DNA of 64,000 bases from Oryzomicrobium terrae (GTDB lineage Bacteria; Pseudomonadota; Gammaproteobacteria; Burkholderiales; Rhodocyclaceae): the NCBI RefSeq assembly GCF_008274805.1, contig NZ_CP022579.1, positions 1,736,001 to 1,800,000 of the forward strand. The letters run 5' to 3'. This document shows, piece after piece, positions 48,351 through 58,082 of the stretch (the stretch's first letter is position 1; each line of letters begins with the position of its first letter). Position numbers and translations under genes: made by a program. The notes beneath the pieces are model-generated. The model was not told the origin of the DNA. It searched no databases and was given only the letters and a program-made list of their open reading frames with translations.

Positions 48351-48914
48351 ATGACTTCTCCCCTGCCCCATTCCAGCCACGAGGTCGTCATTCGCCTGAT
48401 GACGGCCGACGACCTGCCGGCGGTGCTGGCCATCCAGGCCCGTTGTTACCACGCCGACCTGCATGAATCCGCCGCCACCTTCGCGGCCAAGTTGCGCCAC
48501 AGCGGCGACACCTGCTGGGTGGCCTGTGATGGCACCAACCGCCAGCTCGCCTACCTGTTCGCCCAGCCAGCGGCCTACCTGCACCCGCCGCGCCTGGACA
48601 GCGCTCTCGACGGCGACCCTACTGCTGCCCGGAAAGCCAATACTGGCGCGGACCTTGTCCTGCACTTGCACGACCTGGCAGTGGATCGCGCCGCCCGGGG
48701 TATGGCCCTGGGCGACCGGCTAGTGACCCGCGCCTTCGCCGCCGCGCGGGAGGCCGGCTTGACACGGCTTTCCCTGGTGGCGGTGCAACAGTCCGGGGCG
48801 TTCTGGGGGCGCTTTGGTTTTGCGGCGCCGGATCATCCCCTGCCTCAAGGTTTTACCGAGGAATTGGCAAGTTATGGCGGCGATGCCTGCTATCTGGTGG
48901 CGCCGGCTATCTGA
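48351..48914 (+). CDS. GNAT-family N-acetyltransferase
   Basis: The 187-residue protein has the GNAT fold: VVIRLMTADDLPAVLAIQARCY at the N-terminus (quoted in part: MTADDLPAVLAIQARCY), the acetyl-CoA loop VDRAARGMALGDRLVTRAF and the final FWGRFGFAAPD. The substrate is unknown. Codons for residues about 94-102 (KANTGADLV) coincide with a 20-nt block identical to an intergenic repeat unit at 4386-4405, suggesting that this loop was altered by a repeat. Confidence 0.82.
   Translation: MTSPLPHSSHEVVIRLMTADDLPAVLAIQARCYHADLHESAATFAAKLRHSGDTCWVACDGTNRQLAYLFAQPAAYLHPPRLDSALDGDPTAARKANTGADLVLHLHDLAVDRAARGMALGDRLVTRAFAAAREAGLTRLSLVAVQQSGAFWGRFGFAAPDHPLPQGFTEELASYGGDACYLVAPAI
48637..48656 (+). repeat. 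20-nt copy of the dispersed repeat inside the GNAT gene
   Basis: CCAATACTGGCGCGGACCTT is identical to 4386-4405 in repeat cluster A. It is in frame and adds codons (AAT, ACT, CTT) that are rarer in this gene than their GC-ending synonyms. Confidence 0.55.
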
Positions 48915-49006
48915 TCTTTAATCTTGGGCGAAGGTCCATTCATCCCTGGATGACCTCTTACCCGCGATAGCGCCTGCTTCATGCAACGCATCATGGCTGC
49001 TATGAA

Positions 49007-49062
49007 GGATCAATATTTAATGCCCTTGTATTGGATACAATGTCATGAATATTCTTTGATCC
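49007..49062. promoter_or_regulatory. Nested inverted repeats upstream of the autotransporter gene
   Basis: An inner dyad TTGTAT-TGG-ATACAA (49026-49040) is enclosed by an outer dyad GGATCA (49007-49012) and TGATCC (49057-49062) on almost the same centre. The inner site resembles operators of GntR- or MarR-family repressors. The ATACAAT here could also serve as a -10 element. It ends about 30 bp before the gene start. Confidence 0.4.
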
Positions 49063-49092
49063 TAAAAATCTACACTTCAAGCTAAATCAGCC

Positions 49093-51897
49093 ATGATAGG
49101 TTCTCCCCGCCGTAGCTTTCCTCTGTCCCGCTTCACTCACCGTGCCGCAGCTACTTCGCTCATGTGCGGGGCCTCTATTGCTGCAGCCACACCTGTGCCG
49201 CTGATCGGTTGCAGCACCTCCGGCAACGTGGCTGCGTTGCAATGCGGGCCGACCGACATCCAGATGCAGGGCAACGCCGGCAACTCCTCGCTGACAGTGA
49301 CCGACGTGACGGCCCGCTCGGTTGCGGTACTGAGCAATCCTTCTGCATCGGGTCCCTTTACCCAGACCCTGACCATCACCGGCACCACGGTGCTGAACCG
49401 TAGCGACTACCCCGCGGTGTACATGTACTCCAGCCAGTCTGGATGGAACGCCAACCTGCTGATCGGCTCCGGTGTGACGATCACCTCGGCGGGCCCCTTC
49501 GGTGCCGTCTGGCTGCGCTCGGAAAGCACCGACACGAGCACCCGCAACGACATCCACGTGGACAGCGCTGCCACCGTCACCAGCTTTGGTGCCAATTCCG
49601 ATGGCATTACCGCAACGTCCAATAATGGCGCCGTATCGGTGATCAACCGCGGCACCGTATCTTCGGCCGGCGGTCGTGGTCTCTATGCCGATGGCGGTTC
49701 GGCCAGCCTCACGCCGGTCGAGGTGAGCATCACTAACCTGGGTGCCGTCAACGCCTATCAGGCTGGTGCTCGGGCCATTGACTATCGGGGAACTGCGCGT
49801 ATCGACAACCAAGGTACCGTGCGATCCACCACCCGTCAGGGCTTGATCGCCTGGTCTGCCAGCGGGGGCGCGGAAATTACCAACAGTGGCACCGTGGTCG
49901 CCGACCACTATGACGCGGTGGTGGCGGCGGGCACGGGAGGGGACGTGGCAGTGATGAACAGCGGCAGCATCACGGCCAACCGCAACATGAACTTGGCCCA
50001 GGTCAGCCCGGACTTCCACGGTATTAGTGCCTACTCCGACGGCACTGGCACGGTCAGCGTGACCAACACGGCCAGCGGAACTATCAGTGCACGTTACGAC
50101 GCGGGTATGGCCGCTGCCAGTGCCCAAGGCGCGATCAGCATGGTCAATGCCGGTCGCATCACCGCCCTCACCGGCCTGCTCGCCGAATCGAACAGTGGGC
50201 GGGTGGACATCACCAACAGCGGTTCCATCACCACCAGCGGTATCGGTATTCAGGTGAGCAGCGCCAGCGCTGGCAGCGTGGTAAACACCGGCACCGTGGC
50301 CAGCGCTAACACCGCAGTACTGGTTGCCTATGGCGTGGCGCTGGATGTAAGCAACCGTGCGGGAGGGACGATGCTGGGCAACCTGGCCTTGGGCAACCTG
50401 GCCAACCTGAACAACGCAGGCATGCTGTACCTGAAGCAGAACGTAGATGCAGCCAATCCCGTTGCAACCGGCTCGGCAGTGGCGAGCAGCGTGGGGGGGA
50501 CTTTTACTCAGGCCTCGACCGGCCTGCTCGGGATAGCCGTCTCCAGCAACAACAGTTACAGCACCCTGGCCGTCGGCGGTGCCGCCAACCTGGGGGGTAC
50601 CATCGCTGTCGACGTCAAGCCTGCCTACAGCGGCGCCCAAGTGAGCAACGTAATCACCGCCAACGGGGGGGTGACCGACAACGGTCTGCGCGTAACCGAC
50701 AACTCCCTACGCTATGCCTTTTCCGCGTTGTTCCGTAGCAATGGGGTGGACCTGGTGGCAAGCGACACGGGGATGACTTCGATCAGTAGCGCCGTCTCTG
50801 CGCAGTCACCCGGTGCGCAGGGTGCCGCTCAGGTCTGGGACCGATTGTTGGTCAATGGCACAAGTTCGCCCGAACTGTCCCGGGTGTTGAATAACATCCT
50901 CAGCAGCACCAGCGCGGGGGAAGTGACGGCCAAAGTCCAGCAAACTCTTCCCCTCCTGACAGGTAATACATTGAATTTGGCCAACAATACCCTCGGCAGC
51001 GTCAACGCAGCGGTTCAGTCACGGGTGGATGCGGTGCGGGGTATCGCCTCGGGAGACGCCCCGGGCGCTGACCGTCATTTCTGGCTTACCCCCTTCGCCA
51101 CCCATTCACGTCAAGACAACGATGGCGGTGTGGCGGGTTACAGCAGCAACACGAGCGGGTTCGCCCTGGGTGCCGACAGCGCCATCGGTGCAAACACCGA
51201 CCTGGGATTGGGCTTCGCCTATGCCAAGACGGATGTTTCCAGCAATGCTTCCAGCGTAAGCCAAAGTGCCAACATCGATCTCTTTCAGCTCATGCTTTAT
51301 GGGCGCCACAATCTGGGCGCCGATACCGACCTCCTGTTCCAGGTTGATGCGGGTCGGCTGCGCAATGAAGGGATTCGAAAGATCGATCTCGCTGGCTTGA
51401 AGGCAACGTCGCGCTACGACAGCAATACGGCACACGCGGGTATCGGGCTGGACCGACGTGTCCTCCTTGGCGCAAACACCACATTCACGCCCTCGATCCG
51501 GCTCGATTACACGTGGGTGGAAGATCCGTCGTACCGCGAAAAAGGGGCCGGTGGCCTCAATCTGCAAGTGCGGGGGCGAAGCACCGATGCCTTCGTGCTC
51601 GGCATCGATGGCAAGGTCGCTCACAAGATCAGCGATCGATTCACGGCGACTGCGAACTTGGGCGTGGGATACGATTTCTTCAATCGTGATGCCTCAATCA
51701 CCGCCGCCTATGCCGGCGCTCCGGATGCTGCCTTCGTAACCCACGGAATACGCCCATCGGCATGGTTGCAACGGGGGGGGGCCGGGCTGCGCTACACCAC
51801 GGGGAATGGTTCGGAAATTGTTGCCCGCTATGATGTCTCGCACCGCCAAAACTTTCTCAGCCAGACGGCTTCCGTGCGGCTGCATTGGTGGTTCTAA
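49093..51897 (+). CDS. Type V autotransporter with beta-helix passenger
   Basis: The 934-residue protein has an N-terminal export signal (about 1-33). A passenger (about 45-560) is built of short repeats with TNSG/NxGT turns (ITNSGTV, MNSGSIT, VNTGTV) predicted to form a right-handed beta-helix. A linker follows, then a C-terminal autotransporter barrel (about 655-934; FWLTPFATHSRQDND, GFALGADSAIGANTDLGLGF) ending in the aromatic residues HWWF. It is a surface-exposed or released passenger, probably an adhesin; no protease or lipase catalytic motif is visible. Single gene with its own operator-like region and terminator. Confidence 0.88.
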   Translation: MIGSPRRSFPLSRFTHRAAATSLMCGASIAAATPVPLIGCSTSGNVAALQCGPTDIQMQGNAGNSSLTVTDVTARSVAVLSNPSASGPFTQTLTITGTTVLNRSDYPAVYMYSSQSGWNANLLIGSGVTITSAGPFGAVWLRSESTDTSTRNDIHVDSAATVTSFGANSDGITATSNNGAVSVINRGTVSSAGGRGLYADGGSASLTPVEVSITNLGAVNAYQAGARAIDYRGTARIDNQGTVRSTTRQGLIAWSASGGAEITNSGTVVADHYDAVVAAGTGGDVAVMNSGSITANRNMNLAQVSPDFHGISAYSDGTGTVSVTNTASGTISARYDAGMAAASAQGAISMVNAGRITALTGLLAESNSGRVDITNSGSITTSGIGIQVSSASAGSVVNTGTVASANTAVLVAYGVALDVSNRAGGTMLGNLALGNLANLNNAGMLYLKQNVDAANPVATGSAVASSVGGTFTQASTGLLGIAVSSNNSYSTLAVGGAANLGGTIAVDVKPAYSGAQVSNVITANGGVTDNGLRVTDNSLRYAFSALFRSNGVDLVASDTGMTSISSAVSAQSPGAQGAAQVWDRLLVNGTSSPELSRVLNNILSSTSAGEVTAKVQQTLPLLTGNTLNLANNTLGSVNAAVQSRVDAVRGIASGDAPGADRHFWLTPFATHSRQDNDGGVAGYSSNTSGFALGADSAIGANTDLGLGFAYAKTDVSSNASSVSQSANIDLFQLMLYGRHNLGADTDLLFQVDAGRLRNEGIRKIDLAGLKATSRYDSNTAHAGIGLDRRVLLGANTTFTPSIRLDYTWVEDPSYREKGAGGLNLQVRGRSTDAFVLGIDGKVAHKISDRFTATANLGVGYDFFNRDASITAAYAGAPDAAFVTHGIRPSAWLQRGGAGLRYTTGNGSEIVARYDVSHRQNFLSQTASVRLHWWF

Positions 51898-52055
51898 GGG
51901 GCTTTAAACAGTAGGCCTCTCTCCTCCGGGGAAATTAGGCCACGCATCGTGGCCGCCGTAACACTACGTTGTCTCGTGAACGGCACATTGCAACCCAATC
52001 AGCTGTGATGTGACAACGACTGTTCTGGCCAATAGACTGTTTTCATCACCAAACC

Positions 52056-52093
52056 AAAGACGAAAAGGCTCCCTCAGGAGCCTTTTCGTCTTT
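52056..52093. terminator. Bidirectional terminator after the autotransporter gene
   Basis: A 17-bp perfect stem (AAAGACGAAAAGGCTCC with GGAGCCTTTTCGTCTTT) and a 4-nt loop. It lies between the convergent autotransporter and phosphatase genes and serves both. Confidence 0.9.
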
Positions 52094-52143
52094 TGATGCA
52101 GAAAATTCTGCGACGCTATTTTTCAAGCCACAGGAAAACTGCC

Positions 52144-54105
52144 TTACACCCCCACCACCTTCCCATCCTTGCGCGAGATGGCGATGGTGGCCGAGCGAGG
52201 CCGGCCGCCGGTGACGTCGCCGAACTGGTTGGCCGGCCAGGCGGAGATGGCCGTGGGGTTGGCCGGGTCGCTGCGCTCCAGGGGGTTTTCGCCCGGGTGC
52301 TGGATGTTGATGAACAGAGTGCTGCCGTCCGGGGTGCGGGTGATGCCGGTGATCTCACAACCCTTGGGGCCGGTGAGGAAGCGTTTGATCTGGCCGGTTT
52401 CCACGTCGGCGCAGAGCATCTGGTTGTTGCCCAGGTTGGCGTAATCGCCCTGGTTGAGCACCGAGGTGGATACGTCGGTCTGGATCCACAGCCGGCCTTC
52501 CGGGTCGAACCACAGGCCGTCCGGGCTACCAAAGGCGTCGCCCTTGATGTTGCCGCGCTTGGCCGGGTCCGGGTTGGCCGGATCGCCGGCCAGGGCGAAG
52601 ATGTCCCAGCCAAAGCTCTCCCCTGCCGCACCGCCTTCGTCGCGCCAGCGGATGATGTGGCCGTAGACGTTGTCCGTCCGGGGATTGGCCTTGTCCGTGG
52701 CCGCTGCGTCGGCCGCGCCGCGCTTGGTGTTGTTGGTCAGGGAGCAATACACCTCGCCGGTGACCGGATGGACGGCGATCCACTCGGGCCGGTCCATCTT
52801 GGTGGCGCCCACCGCATCGGCGGCGAGGCGGGTCTTGACCAGGACCTCGGCCTGGTCGGCGAAGCCGTTGTCGCTGGTCAGACCCGGGCGGCCGTGCACC
52901 AGTGGCAGCCAGCGGCCCTTGCCGTCCTCGCCGAAGCGGGCCACGTAGAGAGTACCCCGGTCGAGCAGGTCCGCGTTGGCGCCGGGGCGGGCCGGATCGT
53001 AGCGGTCCTTGGAGACGTACTTGTAGAGGTACTCGAAGCGCTCGTCGTCGCCCATGTAGACCACCACTCGGCCGTCCTTGGCCAGGGTCACGGTGGCGCC
53101 CTCGTGCTTGATGCGCCCCAGAGCGGTGCGTTTGACCGGGGGCTTCATCGGGTTCCACGGGTCGATCTCCACCACCCAGCCGAAGCGGTTGGCTTCGTTG
53201 GGGTGCTGGTTCAGGTCGAAGCGGGCATCGAACTCGTTCCAGCGGTAGATGCTGCCGCCCTTCTTGATGCCGTAGCGCTTTTCCAGGGCACCGGCGCCGT
53301 TGGTCGGCTTGGCCGAGCCTTCGAAGTAGTTGTTGAAGTTCTCTTCACAGGTCAGGTAGGTGCCCCAGGGGGTGACGCCCATAGCGCAGTTGTTGAAGGT
53401 GCCGAAGGCCAGGTGCCCCTTGGGGTCGGCGGCGGTCTTGACCCAGTCGGAGCCGGCCACCGGGCCGGACAGCCAGATCGGCGTCGCGGCGGTGACGCGA
53501 CGGGCGTATTTGGAGGGGCGCACCACCTCCCAACGGTTGCCCTGCTTGCGCACTTCCACCACCGAAACGCCGTGAGCAGCCTGGGATTTGGCTACCTTGG
53601 CGGCACTCCAGCCGCTCATGCCGCCCGGATGGAGCAGGCCGTCATCCACGTATTCGTGGTTCAGCACCAGCAGGCCCCGGTCGGAGACGGGCTTGCCGTC
53701 CTTGACGAAGGGAAAGAAGTGCATGCCGTCGTGGTGCATGCCGGCCTGGAGGGCCTGGTCTTCGGCGCTGTTGGAAGCGTCAGGCTTGAAGGCCGGGCCA
53801 TCGGAAATCGGATCGCCCCAGGCATACAGCACCTGCACCTGGTAGTCATTGGGTACCTGTACCAAGTCCTTTTGGGAGACGCCGACGGGGAGGAAGCCAA
53901 TGGTCGGGCCGGCCTTGCCGCGCATCACCCGCCCGGCGCTGGCCGCCGCCTGGGCCGCCAGGGTAGGCAGGGAAACGCCCATGCCGGCCAGGGCGGTGGC
54001 GGAAATGCCACCGAGCAGGAAGTGGCGGCGCGAGGCCTGGACGAACTTGCTGAGGATGGGGTTGGGGCTGTCGTTGCTGATGCAATCGTTATCGAAGAAT
54101 TTCAT
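52144..54105 (-). CDS. phoX: PhoX-family (DUF839) alkaline phosphatase
   Basis: The 653-residue periplasmic protein starts MKFFDNDCISND with a twin-arginine signal (SRRHFLLGGISATAL, about 25-39). The beta-propeller PhoX fold includes the metal-ligand block GTYLTCEENFNNYF, with the Cys typical of the iron/calcium cofactor site, and LNHEYVDD, HPVTGEVYCSLTNN and DGLWFDPEGRLWIQTD. PhoX releases phosphate from organic phosphomonoesters. ATG 54105 fits the Tat leader; a longer frame to 54138 is possible. Single gene, divergent from the cobalamin riboswitch; PhoX does not need B12, so the adjacency is probably incidental. Confidence 0.9.
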   Translation of the reverse strand: MKFFDNDCISNDSPNPILSKFVQASRRHFLLGGISATALAGMGVSLPTLAAQAAASAGRVMRGKAGPTIGFLPVGVSQKDLVQVPNDYQVQVLYAWGDPISDGPAFKPDASNSAEDQALQAGMHHDGMHFFPFVKDGKPVSDRGLLVLNHEYVDDGLLHPGGMSGWSAAKVAKSQAAHGVSVVEVRKQGNRWEVVRPSKYARRVTAATPIWLSGPVAGSDWVKTAADPKGHLAFGTFNNCAMGVTPWGTYLTCEENFNNYFEGSAKPTNGAGALEKRYGIKKGGSIYRWNEFDARFDLNQHPNEANRFGWVVEIDPWNPMKPPVKRTALGRIKHEGATVTLAKDGRVVVYMGDDERFEYLYKYVSKDRYDPARPGANADLLDRGTLYVARFGEDGKGRWLPLVHGRPGLTSDNGFADQAEVLVKTRLAADAVGATKMDRPEWIAVHPVTGEVYCSLTNNTKRGAADAAATDKANPRTDNVYGHIIRWRDEGGAAGESFGWDIFALAGDPANPDPAKRGNIKGDAFGSPDGLWFDPEGRLWIQTDVSTSVLNQGDYANLGNNQMLCADVETGQIKRFLTGPKGCEITGITRTPDGSTLFINIQHPGENPLERSDPANPTAISAWPANQFGDVTGGRPRSATIAISRKDGKVVGV

Positions 54106-54249
54106 GGTGCGGAATGTTTTCGGCTGGGGACGCGGCATTCTCGCAGCGGGCTATGACTGATTCATGACAGCGGCGAAACTGCGCGCCGATGCCGCATTCG
54201 GTCGCCTGTGCGGTTGTTCCCGGGGCGCATCTCGGTTAGCATAAAAAAG

Positions 54250-54436
54250 GATTTAGGTGCTTGCCATGCCTCCTGCATGGCGAGTGAAACGGGAAGTCCG
54301 GTGACGTCGATACCCTCGACCATTCCGGCGCAGCCCCCGCTGCTGTAAGCCTGACGACTCCGCTCTACGCCACTGTGCCCTGCGCATGGGAAGGCCGACG
54401 GACGAGGATGAAGGTGAGCCAGAAGACCGGCCTGAA
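54250..54436 (+). promoter_or_regulatory. Cobalamin (B12) riboswitch
   Basis: The leader before cbiM contains the class I cobalamin aptamer blocks in order: AGGTGCTTGCC start of P2/P3, GAAACGGGAAGTCCGGTG, the conserved CCCCGCTGCTGTAAGC junction, the B12-box-like GCCACTG and GCATGGGAAGG, and AGCCAGAAGACCGGCC closing the fold. Binding of adenosylcobalamin would reduce expression of the cobalt-import and corrin genes. The GTG start of cbiM is about 150 nt further, leaving room for an expression platform. Confidence 0.93.
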
Positions 54437-54587
54437 TCGCATACGAGTAGCACCATTCCCCGGGGTGATGGGAAGGGTTCTGGTGATTCGCCGCGCGCAA
54501 CTTCCCTCCTCTGCGGCCGTCTTCCGATCCTGATTCACATTCCCTGGCGGTGCCCCCTATTTACCCTTGTTGCCTGGGGAAATATCC

Positions 54588-55265
54588 GTGCACATCATGG
54601 AAGGCTTTCTGCCCATCGAACATGCCGTGGGCTGGAGCATTGCGTCCGCCCCCTTCGTGGCTTGGGGTATCCGCTCCGTCAACCGCCGCATCCGCGAAAA
54701 TCCCGAACAGCGCATGCTGCTGGGGGTGGCCGCCGCCTTCACCTTCGTGCTCTCGGCCCTCAAGCTGCCTTCCGTCACCGGCAGCTGTTCCCACCCCACC
54801 GGCACGGGCCTGGGCGCCGTGCTCTTCGGCCCCGCTGCCATGGCCCCCATCGGCGCCGTGGTGCTGCTCTTCCAGGCCCTGTTGCTGGCCCACGGCGGTC
54901 TAACCACCCTGGGCGCCAATCTCTTTTCCATGGCCATCGTCGGCCCCTTCGCCGCCTACGGTATCTTCCAGCTGGCGCGGCGCCTCAAGGCCTCCTTTGC
55001 TGTCAGCATCTTCCTCGCCGCCAGCCTGGCCGACCTGCTCACCTATGTGACCACCTCGGTACAGCTGGCCTGGGCCTTCCCCGACCCCGTGGGCGGTTTC
55101 ACCGTTTCCTTCCTCAAGTTCGCCGGCATCTTCGCCATCACCCAGATTCCCCTGGCCATCAGCGAAGGCCTGCTCACCGTGGTGATTTTCAACGCCCTGG
55201 CCCGCTTCAACCCTCAGGAACTGCGCGACATGCAGGTTCTGGGCAAGCCGGAGGCCCAGGCATGA
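54588..55265 (+). CDS. cbiM: Cobalt ECF transporter component CbiM
   Basis: The 225-residue membrane protein begins [17 protein letters not shown]; the N-terminal V/M-H-I-M with the metal-binding His is the hallmark of CbiM. I choose GTG 54588 with GGGGA 7 nt upstream because the mature N-terminal HIM is essential for Co binding; an ATG at 54597 would remove it. Six to seven helices. It binds Co(II) as the substrate-specific unit of the CbiMNQO importer. Confidence 0.94.
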   Translation: MHIMEGFLPIEHAVGWSIASAPFVAWGIRSVNRRIRENPEQRMLLGVAAAFTFVLSALKLPSVTGSCSHPTGTGLGAVLFGPAAMAPIGAVVLLFQALLLAHGGLTTLGANLFSMAIVGPFAAYGIFQLARRLKASFAVSIFLAASLADLLTYVTTSVQLAWAFPDPVGGFTVSFLKFAGIFAITQIPLAISEGLLTVVIFNALARFNPQELRDMQVLGKPEAQA

Positions 55266-55663
55266 AGGGGCGCCAGAACCTCCTGCTGCTGCTCGCCGTA
55301 GTGCTGCTGGCTGCTTTACCCCTGTGGCTGGTGGAAAAGCCGGCGCCGGATGCGCTGGATGCGGAGGGCAAGCCGGTGGAGATCTTCGGCGGTGCCGACG
55401 GCAAGGCCCAGGAGCTCATCGGCAAAATCAACCCGGACTACCAGCCCTGGTTCCAGCCCCTGCTGGAACCGGCCAGCAACGAAATCGCCTCCCTGCTCTT
55501 CGCCCTCCAGGCGGCCCTGGGCGCCGGCTTCATCGGCTACTACCTGGGCAGCGCCGTGACCCGGGAAAAGCTGAAGCGGGAGCAGGAGAAGCAAGTGGAC
55601 AAGGCTCGCCAAGCCTCCGCCAGCGAAGACAACAATCGCGGCAAGGACGCCCATGCTGGTTGA
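55262..55663 (+). CDS. cbiN: Cobalt transport protein CbiN
   Basis: The 133-residue protein has two helices (about 7-24 and 80-100) flanking a periplasmic loop with [24 protein letters not shown], quoted as [15 protein letters not shown] and NPDYQPWF, as in CbiN. Its charged C-terminal tail ([15 protein letters not shown]) is longer than usual. CbiN triggers metal loading of CbiM. ATG overlaps the cbiM stop (ATGA). Confidence 0.92.
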   Translation: MKGRQNLLLLLAVVLLAALPLWLVEKPAPDALDAEGKPVEIFGGADGKAQELIGKINPDYQPWFQPLLEPASNEIASLLFALQAALGAGFIGYYLGSAVTREKLKREQEKQVDKARQASASEDNNRGKDAHAG

Positions 55664-56411
55664 GCAGTCGGCCTACGCCAACCGCTGGCGCGGGGTCTGC
55701 CCCGGCGCCAAGGGCCTCTTCGCCCTGGGCGGGCTCACGGCTGCCTTCATCGCTGCGACTCGGCTGGAAGCAGGCTTGCTGATTACCACCCTGCTGGTGG
55801 GCGTCACCCTCATTGGCGCCCGGGTGCCGGCGGGCCTCTATCTGCGGGTGGCCGCCCCCGCCCTTTTCTTCCTCGCCATCAGCGCCTTCTCCCTGGCCCT
55901 TTCGGTGGATCGGGGCGCGGTGGATGGCCTCGGCGTGCACACCACCAGCATCGGCCTGCAACAGGTGAGTCAGGTGCTCAGCCGCTCCCTCGGCGGCCTC
56001 GCCGCCCTGCTCTTCCTGGTGCTCACCACCCCCCTCACCGACCTCATTGCCCTGCTGCGCCGCCTGCGCACCCCCGAGGTGCTGCTGGACATCATGGTGC
56101 TGTGCTACCGCAGCCTCTTCGTCTTCTCCGGTGCCGTGCAGGACATGCGCACGGCCCAGGCTGCCCGTCTTGGCTACGCCAACTCCCGTCTGACCCTGCG
56201 CTCCCTGGGGGAGCTCATCGCCAATCTCACCCTGCAGATCTGGGAACGCTCCCAGGCCCTGCACCAGGCCGCCCTGGCCCGCAACAACGACGGGCCGCTG
56301 CGCTTCCTCGCCACGCCCCACGCCCATGGCCGCCGCGACAGTCTGGTGGCCGCCCTGGCCGCCGCCGGCCTCATCGCCCTGGCCTGGGCCGGCCGCGGGG
56401 TGACGCCATGA
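55653..56411 (+). CDS. cbiQ: Cobalt ECF transporter transmembrane protein CbiQ
   Basis: The 252-residue T-component has five to six helices, and the CbiQ-family cytoplasmic coupling motifs are recognisable (DIMVLCYRSLFVF, QAARLGY). It couples CbiM to the ATPase. Overlaps cbiN by 11 nt and cbiO by 4 nt. Confidence 0.93.
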   Translation: MLVEQSAYANRWRGVCPGAKGLFALGGLTAAFIAATRLEAGLLITTLLVGVTLIGARVPAGLYLRVAAPALFFLAISAFSLALSVDRGAVDGLGVHTTSIGLQQVSQVLSRSLGGLAALLFLVLTTPLTDLIALLRRLRTPEVLLDIMVLCYRSLFVFSGAVQDMRTAQAARLGYANSRLTLRSLGELIANLTLQIWERSQALHQAALARNNDGPLRFLATPHAHGRRDSLVAALAAAGLIALAWAGRGVTP

Positions 56412-57256
56412 GTCCCATGAACCCTCTGCTGCTGGAACTGGACCAGGTGGCCTTCCGCTACCCGGACGGCAGCGTGGGCCTGGACGGCTGTTCCCTGGCC
56501 ATCGCCCGGGGCAGCCGCAACGCCCTCATCGGCGCCAACGGCTCGGGCAAGACCACCCTCTTTCAGCACTGCAACGCCCTGCTGCGGCCCGCCGCCGGCC
56601 AGTTGCGCTATGGCGGCACGTCCCTCGATTACAGCCGGACCGGCCTGCGTAGCCTGCGCAGCAAGGTGGGCATGGTCTTCCAGAACCCGGACCGGCAGCT
56701 CTTCTCCGCCAGCGTGCGGGAGGACGTCTCCTTCGGTCCCCTCAACCTGGGTCTGGATGACGCCACCGTGGCCGCCCGGGTGGAAGCCGCCCTGCAGGCC
56801 GTGGGCATGGAGGACCTGGCCCACAAGCCGGTGCAGAACCTGAGTTTCGGCCAGAAGAAGCGGGTCTGCATCGCCGGCGTGCTGGCCATGGAGCCAGAAC
56901 TTCTGGTGCTGGACGAACCCATGGCCGGCCTGGACCCCTTCATGCAGGAAGAGCTGCTGACCGTGCTGGAAAAGCTGCACGGCCGGGGCATGACCATCCT
57001 GCTGGCCACCCACGACATCCACTTCGCCTACCGCTGGGCCGACCGCATCCACCTCATGGCCGCCGGCCGCTGCACTGCCAGTTTCGACGCCCCGGCCCTG
57101 GCCACCCACGAAGCCGAACTGGCGGCGGTGGGCCTGCGCCTGCCTTCGGTGATCGGCCTGGAAAAGCTGCTGCGGCAGCGCGGCCTGCTCGACGGCGACA
57201 CCCCCATCCACAGCTGCAGCGCCCTGCTGGCCCAGCTGCAACAGCACGATTGCTGA
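56408..57256 (+). CDS. cbiO: Cobalt ECF transporter ATPase CbiO
   Basis: The 282-residue ABC ATPase has Walker A GANGSGKTTLF, Q-loop FQNPDRQLFS (typical of ECF ATPases), signature LSFGQKKR, Walker B LLVLDEPMAGLD and the H-switch ATHD. ATG 56408 overlaps the cbiQ stop. It drives Co(II) import with CbiMNQ. Confidence 0.94.
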   Translation: MSPMNPLLLELDQVAFRYPDGSVGLDGCSLAIARGSRNALIGANGSGKTTLFQHCNALLRPAAGQLRYGGTSLDYSRTGLRSLRSKVGMVFQNPDRQLFSASVREDVSFGPLNLGLDDATVAARVEAALQAVGMEDLAHKPVQNLSFGQKKRVCIAGVLAMEPELLVLDEPMAGLDPFMQEELLTVLEKLHGRGMTILLATHDIHFAYRWADRIHLMAAGRCTASFDAPALATHEAELAAVGLRLPSVIGLEKLLRQRGLLDGDTPIHSCSALLAQLQQHDC

Positions 57257-57269
57257 GAAGGAAAATTCC

Positions 57270-58073
57270 ATGACCCCAGCCACCCTCGGCAAGATCTGGT
57301 TCGTCGGCGCCGGCCCCGGCGATCCCGACCTCATCACCGTCAAGGGCCGCCGCCTGCTGGAACAGGCCGGCGCCATTCTCTTCGCCGGTTCCCTGGTGGA
57401 CCAGGCCGCCACCCTCTACGCCCCGGAAGGCTGCGACATCCGCGACTCCAAGGACATGACCCTGGAGGAAATGACCGCCTGGCTGCTCGACGCCGCCCGC
57501 CGCCATGAAACCGTGATCCGCCTGCAGACCGGCGACCCGGGCCTCTACGGCGCCCTGGTGGAAATGACCCGGCCCCTGGATGCGGCCGGCGTGAGCTGGG
57601 CCGTGGTCCCCGGCGTCTCCTCCGCTCTGGCCTCCGCCGCCGCCGCGGGCGAGACCCTGACCCTGCCGGAAGTGACACAAACGGTGATCCTCACCCGGGT
57701 GGCCGGCCGCACCCCCATGCCCCCGGGCGAGGAGCTGGAGGCCCTGGCGGCCCACCGCTCGACCCTGTGCATCTTCCTTTCCATCACCCTGCTGCACGAG
57801 GTGCAGCGCGCCCTGCTGGCCGCCGGCTGGCCCGAGGATGCGCCCATCCTGGTGGTGCAGAAGGCCTCCTGGCCCGGCCAGGAAAAGATCGTGCGCGGCA
57901 CCATCGCCGACATCAAGAAGAAGTGCCAGGCGGAGAAGATCGCCGCCCAGACCATGATCATCGCCAGCCCGGCCCTCGGTGCCCGGGACTGGGAAGACAT
58001 CGCCCGCTCCAAGCTCTACGACCCCAGCTTCACCCACCGCTTCCGCAAGGCCAGCGTGGGCGAGGCCTCCTGA
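57270..58073 (+). CDS. cbiF: Cobalt-precorrin-4 C11-methyltransferase
   Basis: The 267-residue SAM-dependent tetrapyrrole methylase (CbiF/CobM) has VGAGPGDPDLITVKG at the N-terminus, RLQTGDPGLYGALVEM and VVPGVSSALASAAAAGE. It methylates C11 of (cobalt-)precorrin-4. Because the operon also encodes CbiX, CbiD and CbiG, the cobalt-early (anaerobic) naming is appropriate. GAAGGA site precedes the ATG. Confidence 0.92.
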   Translation: MTPATLGKIWFVGAGPGDPDLITVKGRRLLEQAGAILFAGSLVDQAATLYAPEGCDIRDSKDMTLEEMTAWLLDAARRHETVIRLQTGDPGLYGALVEMTRPLDAAGVSWAVVPGVSSALASAAAAGETLTLPEVTQTVILTRVAGRTPMPPGEELEALAAHRSTLCIFLSITLLHEVQRALLAAGWPEDAPILVVQKASWPGQEKIVRGTIADIKKKCQAEKIAAQTMIIASPALGARDWEDIARSKLYDPSFTHRFRKASVGEAS

Positions 58074-58082
58074 GGAAGCACC

